A DNA stretch of 64,000 nt, taken from contig WLWZ01000001.1 of assembly GCA_012103315.1 (NCBI GenBank), positions 248,001-312,000 on the forward strand, written 5' to 3'. This stretch comes from Alphaproteobacteria bacterium (GTDB lineage Bacteria > Pseudomonadota > Alphaproteobacteria > MPNO01 > UBA2964). Of this stretch, positions 38,630 to 49,084 are shown piece by piece (position 1 is the first letter of the stretch; each line of letters opens with the position of its first letter). The notes beneath the pieces are model-generated. The model made no database searches. It had not been told where the DNA came from and saw only the letters and a list, made by a program, of their open reading frames with translations. Both the position numbers and the translations under genes were made by a program.

Positions 38630-39589
38630 ATGACGAGTTTTCTGGAATTTGAGAAACCGGTAGCCGAACTCGAAGGCAAGATGGAGGAACTCCGTCATAT
38701 GTCGGATATCGGTGATATCAAAATTGCCGACGAGTTATCCAAGCTGCAAGGCCGTATCGATAAATCCCTGACGCAAATTTATACCAAGCTGTCACCCTGG
38801 CAGACCGTGATGGTGGCGCGTCATCCCGAGCGGCCACATTGCGTGGATTATATTTCATCTCTGATAGACGAATTTACGCCGCTCGCCGGTGATCGTGCTT
38901 TCGCTGAAGATGCGGCTGTCATGGGAGGACTTGGGAGGTTCCGTGGGCGTTCCGTCGTCGTGATGGGGCAAGAGAAGGGCAACGACACGGAAAGCCGGGT
39001 TAAACATAATTTTGGTATGGCCCGACCCGAAGGGTACCGGAAGGCGCAACGGTTGATGGGGCTTGCTGAGCAGTTTTCGTTACCGATCATTACCCTTGTG
39101 GACACACCTGGTGCCTATCCAGGCATCGGTGCTGAAGAACGGGGTCAAGCAGAAGCGATCGCGCGGTCCGTCGAGGTTTGCCTTAAATTGACTGTGCCGA
39201 TCGTCAGTGTCGTGATAGGCGAAGGAGGAAGTGGTGGTGCCATCGCCATTGCCACCGCCAACCGTGTTTTGATGATGGAGCATTCCGTTTATTCCGTCAT
39301 CTCGCCGGAAGGTTGTGCTTCTATTCTATGGCGTAGCGCCGACCACGCTGAGGAAGCCGCCGAAGCCTTGAAATTGACAGCGAAGGATTTGCTACGGCTT
39401 GGGGTAATCGATGCCATCATTCCCGAGCCGTTGGGCGCTGCGCACCGTGATCGGGACGATACGATTAAACGTGTTGGTGACGGGATCGATGAAGCGTTGA
39501 AAGAAATCGATGGTATGGATGGCGCCGCTTTGAAGGCTCAACGACGTGAACGATTCATTACGTTGGGGAATGACGTTTTGTCGTCTTAG
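38630..39589 (+). CDS. accA: acetyl-CoA carboxylase carboxyltransferase subunit alpha
   Basis: 319 residues. Together with AccD it transfers CO2 from biotin to acetyl-CoA, making malonyl-CoA for fatty acid synthesis. The [18 protein letters not shown] block, the [18 protein letters not shown] motif and the [13 protein letters not shown] segment are typical. ATG 38630 has GAGGAAAA ahead. xerD lies 27 bases upstream, in a gene order common in these bacteria. It converges with secA, 38 bases away. Confidence 0.96.
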   Translation: MTSFLEFEKPVAELEGKMEELRHMSDIGDIKIADELSKLQGRIDKSLTQIYTKLSPWQTVMVARHPERPHCVDYISSLIDEFTPLAGDRAFAEDAAVMGGLGRFRGRSVVVMGQEKGNDTESRVKHNFGMARPEGYRKAQRLMGLAEQFSLPIITLVDTPGAYPGIGAEERGQAEAIARSVEVCLKLTVPIVSVVIGEGGSGGAIAIATANRVLMMEHSVYSVISPEGCASILWRSADHAEEAAEALKLTAKDLLRLGVIDAIIPEPLGAAHRDRDDTIKRVGDGIDEALKEIDGMDGAALKAQRRERFITLGNDVLSS

Positions 39590-39627
39590 ACAGGATTGAT
39601 ATTTAAACAAATGGGTCGCGGGTTTTA

Positions 39628-42438
39628 TTAGACCCGGCCGTGACAAATTTTGAATTTCTTGCCTGAACCGCAAGGGCAGGCGGCGTTGCGCGGCACTTTA
39701 CCCCAGCTTTCTGGTTCTTCGGGATCAATCCATCGTCCAAGTGGTTCATGCAATCGCCACCCCGGTGGTACGTCCGCCGGATCGGTGTTTGCAGGAAATA
39801 CAGTCGGACCTTGCATCATTGATTGTACTTGCGCGGCAGGATGGATTTCATCGGTTACCGCAGCCATGCCCGCATCCTCCGAAAATGCAGGATCAAGACG
39901 GGATTCTTCCATGTCACCCATCTCGTAATCCATTAAACCTGCTGGGTCGTCGTCAGAGATTTCCATGTGGCAGAGGACCTGAGTGACTGTTTCACGCAGC
40001 ATTGCCAGCATCTGGTCAAACAGATCAAACGCTTCATGCTTATATTCGTTTAAAGGATCCTTTTGGGCATAGGCGCGCAGCCCGATACCCTGACGCAAAT
40101 GATCAAGAGCCAACAGATGCTCTTTCCAAATCTGATCGAGGACTTGTAGTAGAACGCTCTTTTCTGCGAGCCGCATCATTTCTGGCCCGTAATTTGCTAC
40201 CTTCTCGGCCATACGTCGGTTCGCAGCATCCGTTAGCCGTTCGCGAATTTCTTCATCCGCGATGCCCTCTTCCTTGGCCCAGTCAGCAACCGGCAAATCG
40301 AGACCGATGATGCGTAATACTTCTTCATGGAGCGCATCGGTGTCCCATTGTTCGGCGTAGGCTTTTTCAGGAATGCAGCGGGATACGATATCGTCGATAA
40401 CCTCATGACGCATGTCGGTGACAGTGCCGGAGACATCTTCAACTTCCATGAGTTCGCGGCGCTGCTCGTAAATCACCTTGCGCTGATCGTTCATAACATC
40501 GTCGAACTGCAGCAGATTTTTGCGGATTTCGAAGTTGCGCTCTTCGACTTTGCGCTGCGCTTTTTCCAGTGCTTTGTTGATCCACGGATGAACTATCGCC
40601 TCGCCTTCTTCAAGGCCGAGTTTCTGCAACATCGTATCAATGCGCTCGGATCCGAAGATCCGCATCAAATCATCTTCCAGCGATAGGAAGAATTTTGACG
40701 CACCAGGGTCACCCTGTCGTCCAGAACGACCGCGGAGCTGATTATCGATACGTCGGGATTCATGACGTTCGGTACAGATGATGTACAGACCACCTGCTGC
40801 CAGCACGACTTCTTTTGCGGCATCGACCTCTGCCTCAACGCGGGCGCGAATTTCCGATTCCTGCGCGGCGTGTTTCTTTTGGTCCTTGATTTTTGACAGC
40901 TCTTCAAGGACCTGCATGTCGACATTACCACCGAGCTGAATGTCCGTACCGCGGCCTGCCATGTTGGTTGAGATCGTGACCTGGCCGGGTTTGCCGGCCT
41001 GGGCGACGATAAAGGCTTCTTGTTCGTGGTAGCGTGCGTTCAGCACGTTGTGTTCAATCTTGCGTTTCTCGAGAAACGCTGCGAGTTGCTCAGACTTTTC
41101 AATCGAGATCGTGCCGACCAAGGCTGGTTGATTTCGTGCCTGGCATTCTTCTATCAGCGCAACAATCGCCTCGTTCTTTTCGTCGGCTGTACGATAAACC
41201 TCGTCATCCTGATCTTCTCGGACACAGGGCTTATGGGTTGGAATTTCGACAACATCTAATGCATAGATATCGCCGAATTCGCCAGCTTCTGTCATAGCCG
41301 TACCAGTCATGCCGGCGAGTTTTGGGTAGAGCCGGAAATAGTTCTGGAAAGTAATCGAGGCGAGGGTTTGGTTCTCGTTTTGAACGGCAACATGCTCTTT
41401 TGCTTCGAGAGCCTGATGTAGGCCTTCTGAATAGCGCCGGCCTTCCATCATACGACCGGTGAATTCGTCGATAATGATAACCTGATTATCTTTGACGATA
41501 TAGTCGGTGTCGATCTGGAATAGGGTGTGCGCTTTCAGCGCCTGATTAACGTGGTGGACGACTGAGATGTTATTAATGTCGTATAGCGACGCGCCGCTCA
41601 TCAAATCAGTATCGGCAAGCAGGGCCTCAATCTTCTCCGTACCCGCCTCGGTCAATGCGACGGTTCGTTGTTTCTCGTCTTTTTCGTAATCTTCTTCGAC
41701 AAGGTTTGGGATCAGTTCGTTGATCCGGCGATACATCTCCGATGAATCTTCGGTAGGACCGGAAATGATCAATGGCGTTCTGGCTTCATCAATCAGGATA
41801 CTGTCGACCTCATCGACAATCGCGAAGTTGAATCTCCGTTGGACCATATCTTCCAATCGGAACTTCATATTGTCGCGGAGATAGTCGAAGCCAAATTCGT
41901 TGTTAGTGCCATAGGTTACATCTGCGCCATAAGCTTGCTGGCGTTCAAGGTCATCAAGTCCATGGATGACGCACGCAACGGTTAGACCAAGAAATTCATA
42001 AACCTGCCCCATCCACTCAGCATCACGTTGCGCCAGATAGTCATTGACCGTGACGACATGAACGCCCTTGCCGGATAATGCATTGAGATAAACCGGTAGA
42101 GTTGCGACCAGGGTTTTACCTTCACCGGTTTTCATTTCCGAGATGGCGCCTTCGTGGAGCACCATGCCGCCCAGCATCTGAACATCGAAATGACGTTGAC
42201 CCAGTGTGCGTTTCGCGGCCTCGCGGACCGTTGCGAAAGCCTCGCACAACAAATCATCCAGCGACTCGCCAGCTTCATGCCGCGTCCGCAATTCTGCAGT
42301 GCGCGCTTTTAAGGCGTCATCGTCCAGCGCCTCGAGCGCAGGCTCCATGGCATTGATTTCATCTACTTTTTTATCAAGTCGTTTCAGATAGCGATTATTG
42401 GCGCTTCCGAAAACGCTCTCTGCTAGCGCAGCGAACAT
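39628..42438 (-). CDS. secA: preprotein translocase ATPase SecA
   Basis: 936 residues. It drives protein export through SecYEG. Walker A is MKTGEGKT, the DEAD-like box is VDEVDSIL, and the helicase motif [10 protein letters not shown] is intact. The N-terminal Pfam SecA preprotein-binding and cross-linking domains and the helical wing are complete. The C-terminus holds the zinc-binding and SecB-interacting motif [13 protein letters not shown] (CxC-x8-CH). ATG 42438 has a purine-rich site ahead. It stands alone on its strand, divergent from argJ. Confidence 0.97.
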   Translation of the reverse strand: MFAALAESVFGSANNRYLKRLDKKVDEINAMEPALEALDDDALKARTAELRTRHEAGESLDDLLCEAFATVREAAKRTLGQRHFDVQMLGGMVLHEGAISEMKTGEGKTLVATLPVYLNALSGKGVHVVTVNDYLAQRDAEWMGQVYEFLGLTVACVIHGLDDLERQQAYGADVTYGTNNEFGFDYLRDNMKFRLEDMVQRRFNFAIVDEVDSILIDEARTPLIISGPTEDSSEMYRRINELIPNLVEEDYEKDEKQRTVALTEAGTEKIEALLADTDLMSGASLYDINNISVVHHVNQALKAHTLFQIDTDYIVKDNQVIIIDEFTGRMMEGRRYSEGLHQALEAKEHVAVQNENQTLASITFQNYFRLYPKLAGMTGTAMTEAGEFGDIYALDVVEIPTHKPCVREDQDDEVYRTADEKNEAIVALIEECQARNQPALVGTISIEKSEQLAAFLEKRKIEHNVLNARYHEQEAFIVAQAGKPGQVTISTNMAGRGTDIQLGGNVDMQVLEELSKIKDQKKHAAQESEIRARVEAEVDAAKEVVLAAGGLYIICTERHESRRIDNQLRGRSGRQGDPGASKFFLSLEDDLMRIFGSERIDTMLQKLGLEEGEAIVHPWINKALEKAQRKVEERNFEIRKNLLQFDDVMNDQRKVIYEQRRELMEVEDVSGTVTDMRHEVIDDIVSRCIPEKAYAEQWDTDALHEEVLRIIGLDLPVADWAKEEGIADEEIRERLTDAANRRMAEKVANYGPEMMRLAEKSVLLQVLDQIWKEHLLALDHLRQGIGLRAYAQKDPLNEYKHEAFDLFDQMLAMLRETVTQVLCHMEISDDDPAGLMDYEMGDMEESRLDPAFSEDAGMAAVTDEIHPAAQVQSMMQGPTVFPANTDPADVPPGWRLHEPLGRWIDPEEPESWGKVPRNAACPCGSGKKFKICHGRV

Positions 42439-42678
42439 TTAGCCTCTCTTATATGCGGATTCCCTTGCAGGCTCCGCAATTTAGCATTAAGCGGGTGGCA
42501 GACACATAGGTACCTACCGCGTCTCTGTCAACGATTAGGGATATAGCGCTTCGAGCCGTAAATTGCACTGTTATCTTGCTCGCCGATTAACAGAGAACGT
42601 TATAGTCCATAATTGTGGCAAAACTGAGAATAATTAGTTACCTGCTGAGCACATAAACGCCAATACGAATTTAGAGTT
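42439..42678. other. divergent intergenic region between secA and argJ
   Basis: 240 bases without a gene. The only clear structure is an inverted repeat CTGTTA/TAACAG at 42568-42573 and 42588-42593 with a 14-base centre. It lies just ahead of a weak sigma70-like pair facing argJ (TTGCTC at 42576 and TATAGT at 42601, 19 bases apart). A regulator site near argJ is possible but not shown. Confidence 0.35.
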
Positions 42679-43908
42679 ATGACAACGAAATCACCTCTTG
42701 CTCCCAAACGGTTTCCGACACTTCCAGAGATTGCAGGCGTTAAGCTTGCCGCCGGGGCTTGTGGGCTCCGTTATAAAGGGCGTAGCGATGTCATGTTGGC
42801 AGAGCTAGCTCCTGGTACGGTGATAGCGGGGGTTTTTACGCGCTCTCTGACAGCTGCAGCGCCAATTGACTGGTGTCGTGCTGCTCTTAAAAAGGGTCGT
42901 GTGCGGGCAATTGTCGTTAATTCAGGGAATGCGAATGCATTCACGGGCCAAGTGGGAGAGCTTGCCGTTTGGGATACCGTCAAAGCGGTCGCAAAAACTG
43001 TCGGTTGCCCTAAAAATCAGGTCTTTGTGTCTTCTACGGGCGTTATTGGCGAACCCTTGCCGGTTGAACGGCTGACCAAAGCTTTGCCAAGGCTGCAAAA
43101 GAAGCTTTCTCCTAAATCATGGAAAGCGGCTGCAAATGCCATCATGACGACGGACACGTTTCCTAAGGGCGCCACCCGAACAGCGAAAATCGATGGTGTG
43201 ACCGTCACACTGAACGGATTTGCCAAAGGATCGGGCATGATCGCGCCCGATATGGCAACGATGCTGGGCTACGTCTTTACCGATGCCAAAATAGCGCAGC
43301 CGGTGCTGCAAAAAACACTGCGCGCGGCGACCGATAGATCGTTCAACGCCATTACTGTTGATAGTGACACATCAACCAGTGATACGGTCTTGCTGTGCGC
43401 GACTGGAAAAGCACGGCATAAGGCCGTGACCAGTTTGGGCGACCCCCGATTTAAAGATTTCCGGCGGGCGCTTGAGGAGATCATGATCGATCTCGCGCAA
43501 CAAATCGTTCGCGATGGTGAAGGTGCCAGTAAATTCATTGAGGTGACGGTGACCGGTGCGGCGTCGACGACGGCAGCAAAAACCATTGCACTTGCCATTG
43601 CCAATTCACCGCTGGTGAAAACGGCGATTGCCGGGGAGGACGCAAATTGGGGAAGAATTGTTATGGCTGTCGGCAAAGCCGGTGAGAAAGCTAATCGAGA
43701 TGCGCTTGATATAAAAATCGGCGGTGTTCAGGTGGCGATGGATGGTTTGCGCAAACCTGGCTATGACGAGACGCCGGTCGCACTGCATATGAAGGGCCAG
43801 GAGATTGATATCTCGGTAGATGTCGGGGTTGGGCGTGGTAAAGCGACCGTTTGGACCTGCGACCTGACGCACGGCTATATCGATATCAACGCTGATTATC
43901 GGACTTAG
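42679..43908 (+). CDS. argJ: bifunctional glutamate N-acetyltransferase/ornithine acetyltransferase
   Basis: 409 residues. ArgJ moves the acetyl group from N-acetylornithine to glutamate, allowing acetyl recycling in arginine synthesis, and some versions also use acetyl-CoA. The protein self-cleaves before a threonine nucleophile, here Thr194 in KGSGMIAPDMATML. GNANAFTG and the C-terminal CDLTHGYIDINADYRT are typical. ATG 42679 is used; the ribosome site is weak. It is followed after eight bases by mutT, so they are likely in one operon. Confidence 0.95.
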   Translation: MTTKSPLAPKRFPTLPEIAGVKLAAGACGLRYKGRSDVMLAELAPGTVIAGVFTRSLTAAAPIDWCRAALKKGRVRAIVVNSGNANAFTGQVGELAVWDTVKAVAKTVGCPKNQVFVSSTGVIGEPLPVERLTKALPRLQKKLSPKSWKAAANAIMTTDTFPKGATRTAKIDGVTVTLNGFAKGSGMIAPDMATMLGYVFTDAKIAQPVLQKTLRAATDRSFNAITVDSDTSTSDTVLLCATGKARHKAVTSLGDPRFKDFRRALEEIMIDLAQQIVRDGEGASKFIEVTVTGAASTTAAKTIALAIANSPLVKTAIAGEDANWGRIVMAVGKAGEKANRDALDIKIGGVQVAMDGLRKPGYDETPVALHMKGQEIDISVDVGVGRGKATVWTCDLTHGYIDINADYRT

Positions 43909-43916
43909 GGTCGAGC

Positions 43917-44327
43917 GTGGCTAAAGATGTCCCGATAATTTTAGTTGTCGCTGTTGCGCTAGTCGATATCGACGGGCGTGTTTTGATTGCACAGCGTCCC
44001 GAAGGTAAATCAATGGCTGGACTGTGGGAGTTTCCGGGCGGCAAGGTGGAGCCGGGTGAGCAGCCTGAAGCAGCTTTGATCCGGGAACTTGAGGAAGAGC
44101 TTGGCATCGACGTTACGGAAAACTGCCTCGCACCTTTTACCTTTGCCTCACATACATATGACGATTTTCATCTTTTGATGCCGCTTTATGTTTGCCGTGT
44201 TTGGGACGGGACCGTGACGCCCAAGGAAGGCCAAATTTTGAAATGGGTGCGCCCGCTCCAGCTTAAAGAATATCCCATGCCGCCGGCGGATGTGCCGTTG
44301 GTCGCCATGTTGCGCGATCTGCTATAG
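43917..44327 (+). CDS. mutT: Nudix hydrolase, MutT-type 8-oxo-dGTP diphosphatase
   Basis: 136 residues. The Nudix box is GGKVEPGEQPEAALIRELEEELGID in outline (G-x5-E-x7-REUxEExGU, about residues 40-62), with all key acids present. The opening VVAVALVDIDGRVLIAQRP is the MutT type, which removes oxidised dGTP from the nucleotide pool. The start is GTG 43917, behind AGGG. It follows argJ by eight bases and is followed by the MFS gene nine bases on. Confidence 0.92.
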   Translation: MAKDVPIILVVAVALVDIDGRVLIAQRPEGKSMAGLWEFPGGKVEPGEQPEAALIRELEEELGIDVTENCLAPFTFASHTYDDFHLLMPLYVCRVWDGTVTPKEGQILKWVRPLQLKEYPMPPADVPLVAMLRDLL

Positions 44328-44336
44328 AATTTTCTG

Positions 44337-45602
44337 ATGTTCCTTTCCATGATCCGTTCCAATCCGCGTGGATGGCTTATCGTCGCGGTAATCTTTTTTA
44401 CCGTGAGCTTCTCGTTTGCGGCGCGGATGTCCCTGCCGGTTCTGATCCCGGTGTGGGAGAAAGAGTTTGAGTGGTCGCGGACTTTTCTGACTTCAGGCGC
44501 AGCCCTGATCATGATCGTGATGGGTGGTGTAGCACCCTACGCTGGCCATTTACTCGATAAGTTTGGCCCGCGCTACTTGGTTTCTAGCGGCACAATTTTG
44601 AGCGGCTTCTGTGTCATTCTTGGCGCCTCGATGGATTCATCTTCGCTATTGCTGTCGCCCGTTTGGGTGTTTATCGGCATTTACTGCATGCTCTCAGCTA
44701 TTGGGTACGGCATGGTCAGCCTGCCAGTGGCAACCGCTACGATTACCCGCGAGTTTGAAGAAAACAGAGGTCTCGCTACTTCGATTGGGACATCTGGCGT
44801 TGGGGGAGGACAGTTACTGTTTATCCCTCTCATGGCCTGGGCTATTGAACTCGCGGGCTGGCGGCCGACACTAATGCTCTTCGGTGCCCTCATAATAGCC
44901 ATGGGCATTCTCGCTTTCATCTTGTTGCCTGGAGAGCCTGTTTCAACCGATGCCAAGAAACAAACAGGGGACGGATCAAAAACGTTTATGGCTAAGTTCG
45001 CCATTCTTATTCGTAGCCCGGTCTTTTGGCTTTTAGGCGGCGCCTATTTTATTTGCGGCTTTACCACGGCTGGTATCGTCAAAGTCCATCTGATTCCGTA
45101 TGCGGCGTCTTGTGGCTTTACCATTACGACGGGGGCAGCGGCGACGGGTGTTCTCGCCGGTTTCGATATGGTGGGCATGGTGATTTCCGGATATCTAACT
45201 GACAAATTCCATCGCCCGGGTCTATTGGGAAGTGTCTATTTTTTGCGCGCCCTTACTTTCATTATGTTGTTCTTTATCACCGACAATTACGCACTGTTGT
45301 TCATATTCGCGATCGTCTTTGGCACTCTCGACTTTGCGACCGTCCCCCCGACGGCGGGGCTCATAGCAAGCCATCTCGGCGTCAGCACGATGGGTTTCAA
45401 CATGGGAATTTTGTTCCTCGGCCATTCGTTGGGCGGCGCGTTGGGGGCGGTCGTTGGCGGCAGCATGTTTGACTTGTTCCATACCTATGATTGGACCTGG
45501 ATGGCGGGATTAGCACTGGCTCTTGTTGCCGCCGTGCTTGCCTGGTCAGTCCCGGAAAAACGTGAGAAAACGCCGGTCGGCGTAGAGCCCGCCTCAGCCT
45601 AA
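44337..45602 (+). CDS. MFS transporter, substrate unknown
   Basis: 421 residues with about twelve membrane helices. Features are a GHLLDKFGPRYL motif A between helices 2 and 3, GTSGVGGGQLLFIPL in helix 5 (OFA/monocarboxylate-like type), and GYLTDKFHRPGLLG in the second half. This subgroup carries organic acids in other bacteria, but the substrate here is not evident. It lies nine bases after mutT and converges with the methyltransferase gene, with a four-base gap. ATG 44349 is an alternative start. Confidence 0.87.
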   Translation: MFLSMIRSNPRGWLIVAVIFFTVSFSFAARMSLPVLIPVWEKEFEWSRTFLTSGAALIMIVMGGVAPYAGHLLDKFGPRYLVSSGTILSGFCVILGASMDSSSLLLSPVWVFIGIYCMLSAIGYGMVSLPVATATITREFEENRGLATSIGTSGVGGGQLLFIPLMAWAIELAGWRPTLMLFGALIIAMGILAFILLPGEPVSTDAKKQTGDGSKTFMAKFAILIRSPVFWLLGGAYFICGFTTAGIVKVHLIPYAASCGFTITTGAAATGVLAGFDMVGMVISGYLTDKFHRPGLLGSVYFLRALTFIMLFFITDNYALLFIFAIVFGTLDFATVPPTAGLIASHLGVSTMGFNMGILFLGHSLGGALGAVVGGSMFDLFHTYDWTWMAGLALALVAAVLAWSVPEKREKTPVGVEPASA

Positions 45603-45606
45603 TTTC

Positions 45607-46527
45607 TTATGTCTTATCTGCGGGTTCAGCCTTTTCGCCGGCGGATCGTTCTTCACTCTCCAAAGCCTCCGCCAAACTGGCCGTTGCACTCCCAGGTCGA
45701 AGTGGCTGTTGTTGTGAGGTGTCAGGGGCCCAACCCGTGAGATAGAGGATCTGGAAACTTGCAGGGATACGTCCGTCGCTGTCGCCAAAAAGTTCAGTAT
45801 AGCGCTCCGCCACTTTGAAGAAGAATTCGCGTTTCGTGAAATTTTGCGACCGGGCAATAACAGCGTTGGTTTCGCCCATACCTCGCAAATCGTGCATTAA
45901 GGCGAAGACATCGGAATAGGTAACTGTGATGGTATCGCTGTCGGCGACGGGTAGATTAAACCCGGCGCGTTGCAGCAACGAGGCAGTATCCGAGAGCTCA
46001 GCAAAGGGAGAAACCCGAGGGGAGACACCACCGGAGATTTCTGCTTCCACTTCCATTGTCACTTGGCGTAATTCGGTGAGCGTTTCACCGCCAAGAATGG
46101 AGGCCATAAACAAACCATCGGGTTTTAGAGCCTGACGGCATTGGATCAGCGAACCCGGTACATCGTTTGTCCAATGGAGAACTAGGTTGCTAACAATGAG
46201 ATCGACGCAGGCCGGGGCAAGCGGAAGAGCTTCTTCGTCGCCAACAAATCCAGTTTTGCTTGCTCTCGTTATAAGCCCCATCTCGATGATGGTTTCGATC
46301 GACGTATTATCTGCCAAAAGCTGGCTCAGGTGATTGCCACGGCTCCCGAGATCGATAGCAAGTGGAAAATTACGCCGAATATCCGCCAAACGATCGACCA
46401 GACGCTCGGCCACTTCGCGAAACAAAAAATCATGTTTGCTAAATCTTCTAGCCGCGCGTTCGCGTTGGCGTCGAACCGCCATCCGATCAAAAACGATCGC
46501 ACTATTTTCTGACTCACCACTGGGCAT
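45607..46527 (-). CDS. NDUFAF5-like methyltransferase-fold protein
   Basis: 306 residues. The N-terminal VFDRMAVRRQRERAARRF, the RNFPLAIDLG block, the LVLHWTNDVP segment, LKPDGLFMASILGGETLTELR, and the C-terminal PASFQILYLTGWAP and GSATASLAEAL all resemble NDUFAF5. In mitochondria that protein is an assembly factor that hydroxylates an arginine of complex I. The SAM-binding loop, normally DLGCGRG, reads DLGSRGN here. It may also be read as a BioC-like methyltransferase, but the C-terminus argues for the NDUFAF5 group. It lies next to comF/grxC genes, divergent from the rhodanese gene. Confidence 0.82.
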   Translation of the reverse strand: MPSGESENSAIVFDRMAVRRQRERAARRFSKHDFLFREVAERLVDRLADIRRNFPLAIDLGSRGNHLSQLLADNTSIETIIEMGLITRASKTGFVGDEEALPLAPACVDLIVSNLVLHWTNDVPGSLIQCRQALKPDGLFMASILGGETLTELRQVTMEVEAEISGGVSPRVSPFAELSDTASLLQRAGFNLPVADSDTITVTYSDVFALMHDLRGMGETNAVIARSQNFTKREFFFKVAERYTELFGDSDGRIPASFQILYLTGWAPDTSQQQPLRPGSATASLAEALESEERSAGEKAEPADKT

Positions 46528-46640
46528 GGACGGACTATGCCATTGGATGGCACCTCATAAAAGCGCAGTTGGTTGTCGGTGCTGCGTGGGATGCCTAGAA
46601 TGTTTATCCGATTTATTTCTGTATGAGATCAAAATTAGCT

Positions 46641-48236
46641 ATGACCAATCAAATCTCCCCCGCCGACCTCCGTACCTGGCTTCTTGATGAGGATGAGCTG
46701 GCCCTTCTTGACGTTCGGGAAGAAGGCGTCTTTGGCGCAGACGGGCATCTGCTGTTTGCTGTGTGTTTGCCGATGAGCCGGCTAGAGCTGGATATTTTAT
46801 CGCTAGTACCGCGGAAATCAGTTCGGCTGGTTTTGTGCGATGGTGGCGATGGGCTTGCCGAACGCGCGGCAACAAAAATCAGTGATTGGGGCTACACTAA
46901 TATATCCATTCTCACCGGTGGCGTTTCTGGTTGGGAGGCCGCAGGTAATGTTGTTTTCCGCGGCGTAAACGTTCCTTCTAAGGCGTTTGGTGAGTTTGTC
47001 GAGATTGAATCCGATACGCCAAACGTATCTGCTGAAGAATTAAATGCGATGATGGATCGTGGCGAGAACATGGTCGTGCTCGATAGCCGTCCGTGGGTCG
47101 AGTACCGTCGGATGAATATTCCAACCGGTATCGATTGCCCGGGTGCCGAGCTGGCCTACCGGGTCCACGATATTGTTGACGATCCCGAGCGCATTGTGGT
47201 GGTCAATTGCGCCGGTCGTACCCGCAGCATCATTGGCGCACAGTCTCTGATCAATGCTGGGATTACAAACAAAGTAATGGCGTTGCGGAATGGCACGATG
47301 GGCTGGGCTTTAGCTGGTTTCGATTTGGAGACTGGCAGCGACCGAAACTTTTTGCCGGTGAGCGATGATGGACTGCAGGACGCCCACGCCTGCGCCGAGC
47401 GGGTAGCTACAAGGTTTGGTGTTCAAACAATCGATCACGCCATGCTGGAAAATTGGCAAGCGGAGACGGAAACCAAATCTCTTTACCTACTCGATGTTCG
47501 CAATCCGGATGAATATGCTGCTGGTCATCTGCCGGGCTCGCTGTCCGCACCTGGTGGCCAGTTGGTCCAAGCAACGGATAAATGGGCTGGAACCTATCGA
47601 AGCCGCTTGGTGTTGATTGATGACACCGGTGTGCGTGCGACGATGACGGCATCCTGGCTAATCCAGATGGGATGGCCAAATGTTTTCGTCCTCAAACGCG
47701 GCCTAGAGAATACAGAGTTGGAAAGCGGTGCGCAGCAGGCGCCGGTAGTGCCCGTTGAGAATGAAGTTGAACTCATCTCGGCTGATGAATTGCGTCAGCA
47801 ACTTGATGCCGGGACGGCAACCGTTGTCGATGTTGCGACCAGCCTGGAGTACAAAGCGGCCCACGTCTCAGATGCCTGGTGGGTAGTTCGCTCGCGTCTA
47901 GGCGAGTCCTTGGCGGCGATCGCCGGTGAGGGACCGTTGGTTTTTACGTCACCCGATGGTGTGCTCGCTTCCTATGCCGCCTCTGATGCGGCAATGCTGA
48001 CAGATCGTCCAGTGCGGCTACTGGATGGGGGGACGGTGGCATGGCAGGCGGCAGGTCTTGCAGTAACGCAGGGCTTTGAAAATATGGCTGATCAAAACAA
48101 CGATATTCAGTACAAGGCTTATGATCACGACGACAATATAGAATTCCACATGCAGGAGTATCTAAGTTGGGAAACCGGCCTTGTCGAACAGGTTGAGCGC
48201 GACGGCACGGCGCGGTTTAAACACTTCCCGATCTAA
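46641..48236 (+). CDS. protein with four tandem rhodanese domains
   Basis: 531 residues. Four rhodanese-like domains lie at about 8-105, 130-230, 265-365 and 375-480, followed by a short C-terminal region. Rhodanese domains carry sulfur as a cysteine persulfide. Domain 2 has a full active loop, CAGRTR (Cys190); domain 1 has Cys66 in LCDGGDG; domains 3 and 4 have Asp and Ser in the same place and are probably inactive. ATG 46641 was chosen; ATG 46623 is possible. It overlaps comF by one base. The biological partner is unknown. Confidence 0.83.
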   Translation: MTNQISPADLRTWLLDEDELALLDVREEGVFGADGHLLFAVCLPMSRLELDILSLVPRKSVRLVLCDGGDGLAERAATKISDWGYTNISILTGGVSGWEAAGNVVFRGVNVPSKAFGEFVEIESDTPNVSAEELNAMMDRGENMVVLDSRPWVEYRRMNIPTGIDCPGAELAYRVHDIVDDPERIVVVNCAGRTRSIIGAQSLINAGITNKVMALRNGTMGWALAGFDLETGSDRNFLPVSDDGLQDAHACAERVATRFGVQTIDHAMLENWQAETETKSLYLLDVRNPDEYAAGHLPGSLSAPGGQLVQATDKWAGTYRSRLVLIDDTGVRATMTASWLIQMGWPNVFVLKRGLENTELESGAQQAPVVPVENEVELISADELRQQLDAGTATVVDVATSLEYKAAHVSDAWWVVRSRLGESLAAIAGEGPLVFTSPDGVLASYAASDAAMLTDRPVRLLDGGTVAWQAAGLAVTQGFENMADQNNDIQYKAYDHDDNIEFHMQEYLSWETGLVEQVERDGTARFKHFPI

Positions 48237-49012
48237 TGGCTACAGCTGGGAAGCCATCTTTGTCGTCGGTTTCCAACGCGGTAACGCGCGGCTTTGAGAT
48301 TGTTGCTGACCTCCTTTTGCCGCGACGTTGTATTTCCTGTGGCACGGTCGTTGAAGGGGAGGGCGCGTTATGCGCCGCCTGTTGGCCAGAAATTCGATTT
48401 TTATCGCGACCTCATTGCGAAGCGTGCGGCTTTCCGTTTGATTTTGATCATGGTGTAGACGCGCTTTGCGCCGCCTGTTTCAAAGAGCCGCCTCTTTTTG
48501 ACCGTGCACGAGCGGTGTTTCGTTATGACGATGCTAGCCGTCAGGCGCTGCTGGCTTTTAAGCATTCAGATCGTACGGATGTTGCCCCCGCCTTTGCGGG
48601 GATGATGGTGCAGGCTGGGGGTGAGCTCCTCGCTGATGCTGATCTTATCGTTCCGGTGCCCTTGCATAGATGGCGGTTAATATCTCGGCGTTATAATCAG
48701 TCAGCATTGTTGGCTTTGGCGCTTTCCAAAACCACGTCCGTACCCGCGGTGCCTGATCTTTTGGAACGCACGCGTGCAACGCCATCGCAGGGCGGTTTAG
48801 GCGCAAAAGCACGGGAACGAAATGTTGCAGGTGTCTTTTCCGTACGGCCAGGAAGGACGACGCATCTTTCAGAACGTCGTGTGCTGCTTGTTGATGATGT
48901 TTTAACGACCGGGGCTACGGTATCCGCTTGCACGAAAGCTTTGTTGCGCGGTGGTGCTCGTGCGGTCGACGTGTTGACACTGGCACGCGTTGTAAGACCA
49001 GCGAGTGAATAA
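48236..49012 (+). CDS. comF: ComF-family phosphoribosyltransferase-like protein
   Basis: 258 residues. The N-terminal half has a double zinc-ribbon pattern (CISCG, CAACW, CEACG, CAACF), and the C-terminal half is a phosphoribosyltransferase fold with the PRPP motif VLLVDDVLTTGATV. ComF proteins take part in DNA uptake in some bacteria, but the function is not known in most. Its ATG overlaps the last base of the rhodanese gene stop. grxC follows after 72 bases, an order commonly seen in alphaproteobacteria. Confidence 0.9.
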   Translation: MATAGKPSLSSVSNAVTRGFEIVADLLLPRRCISCGTVVEGEGALCAACWPEIRFLSRPHCEACGFPFDFDHGVDALCAACFKEPPLFDRARAVFRYDDASRQALLAFKHSDRTDVAPAFAGMMVQAGGELLADADLIVPVPLHRWRLISRRYNQSALLALALSKTTSVPAVPDLLERTRATPSQGGLGAKARERNVAGVFSVRPGRTTHLSERRVLLVDDVLTTGATVSACTKALLRGGARAVDVLTLARVVRPASE

Positions 49013-49084
49013 CAGGTCTCGCCAAAACGCCCCATTGATCCTATATAGGTTGCGGTTGTTAAATCCGATCTGAGCAGGTGTTTC

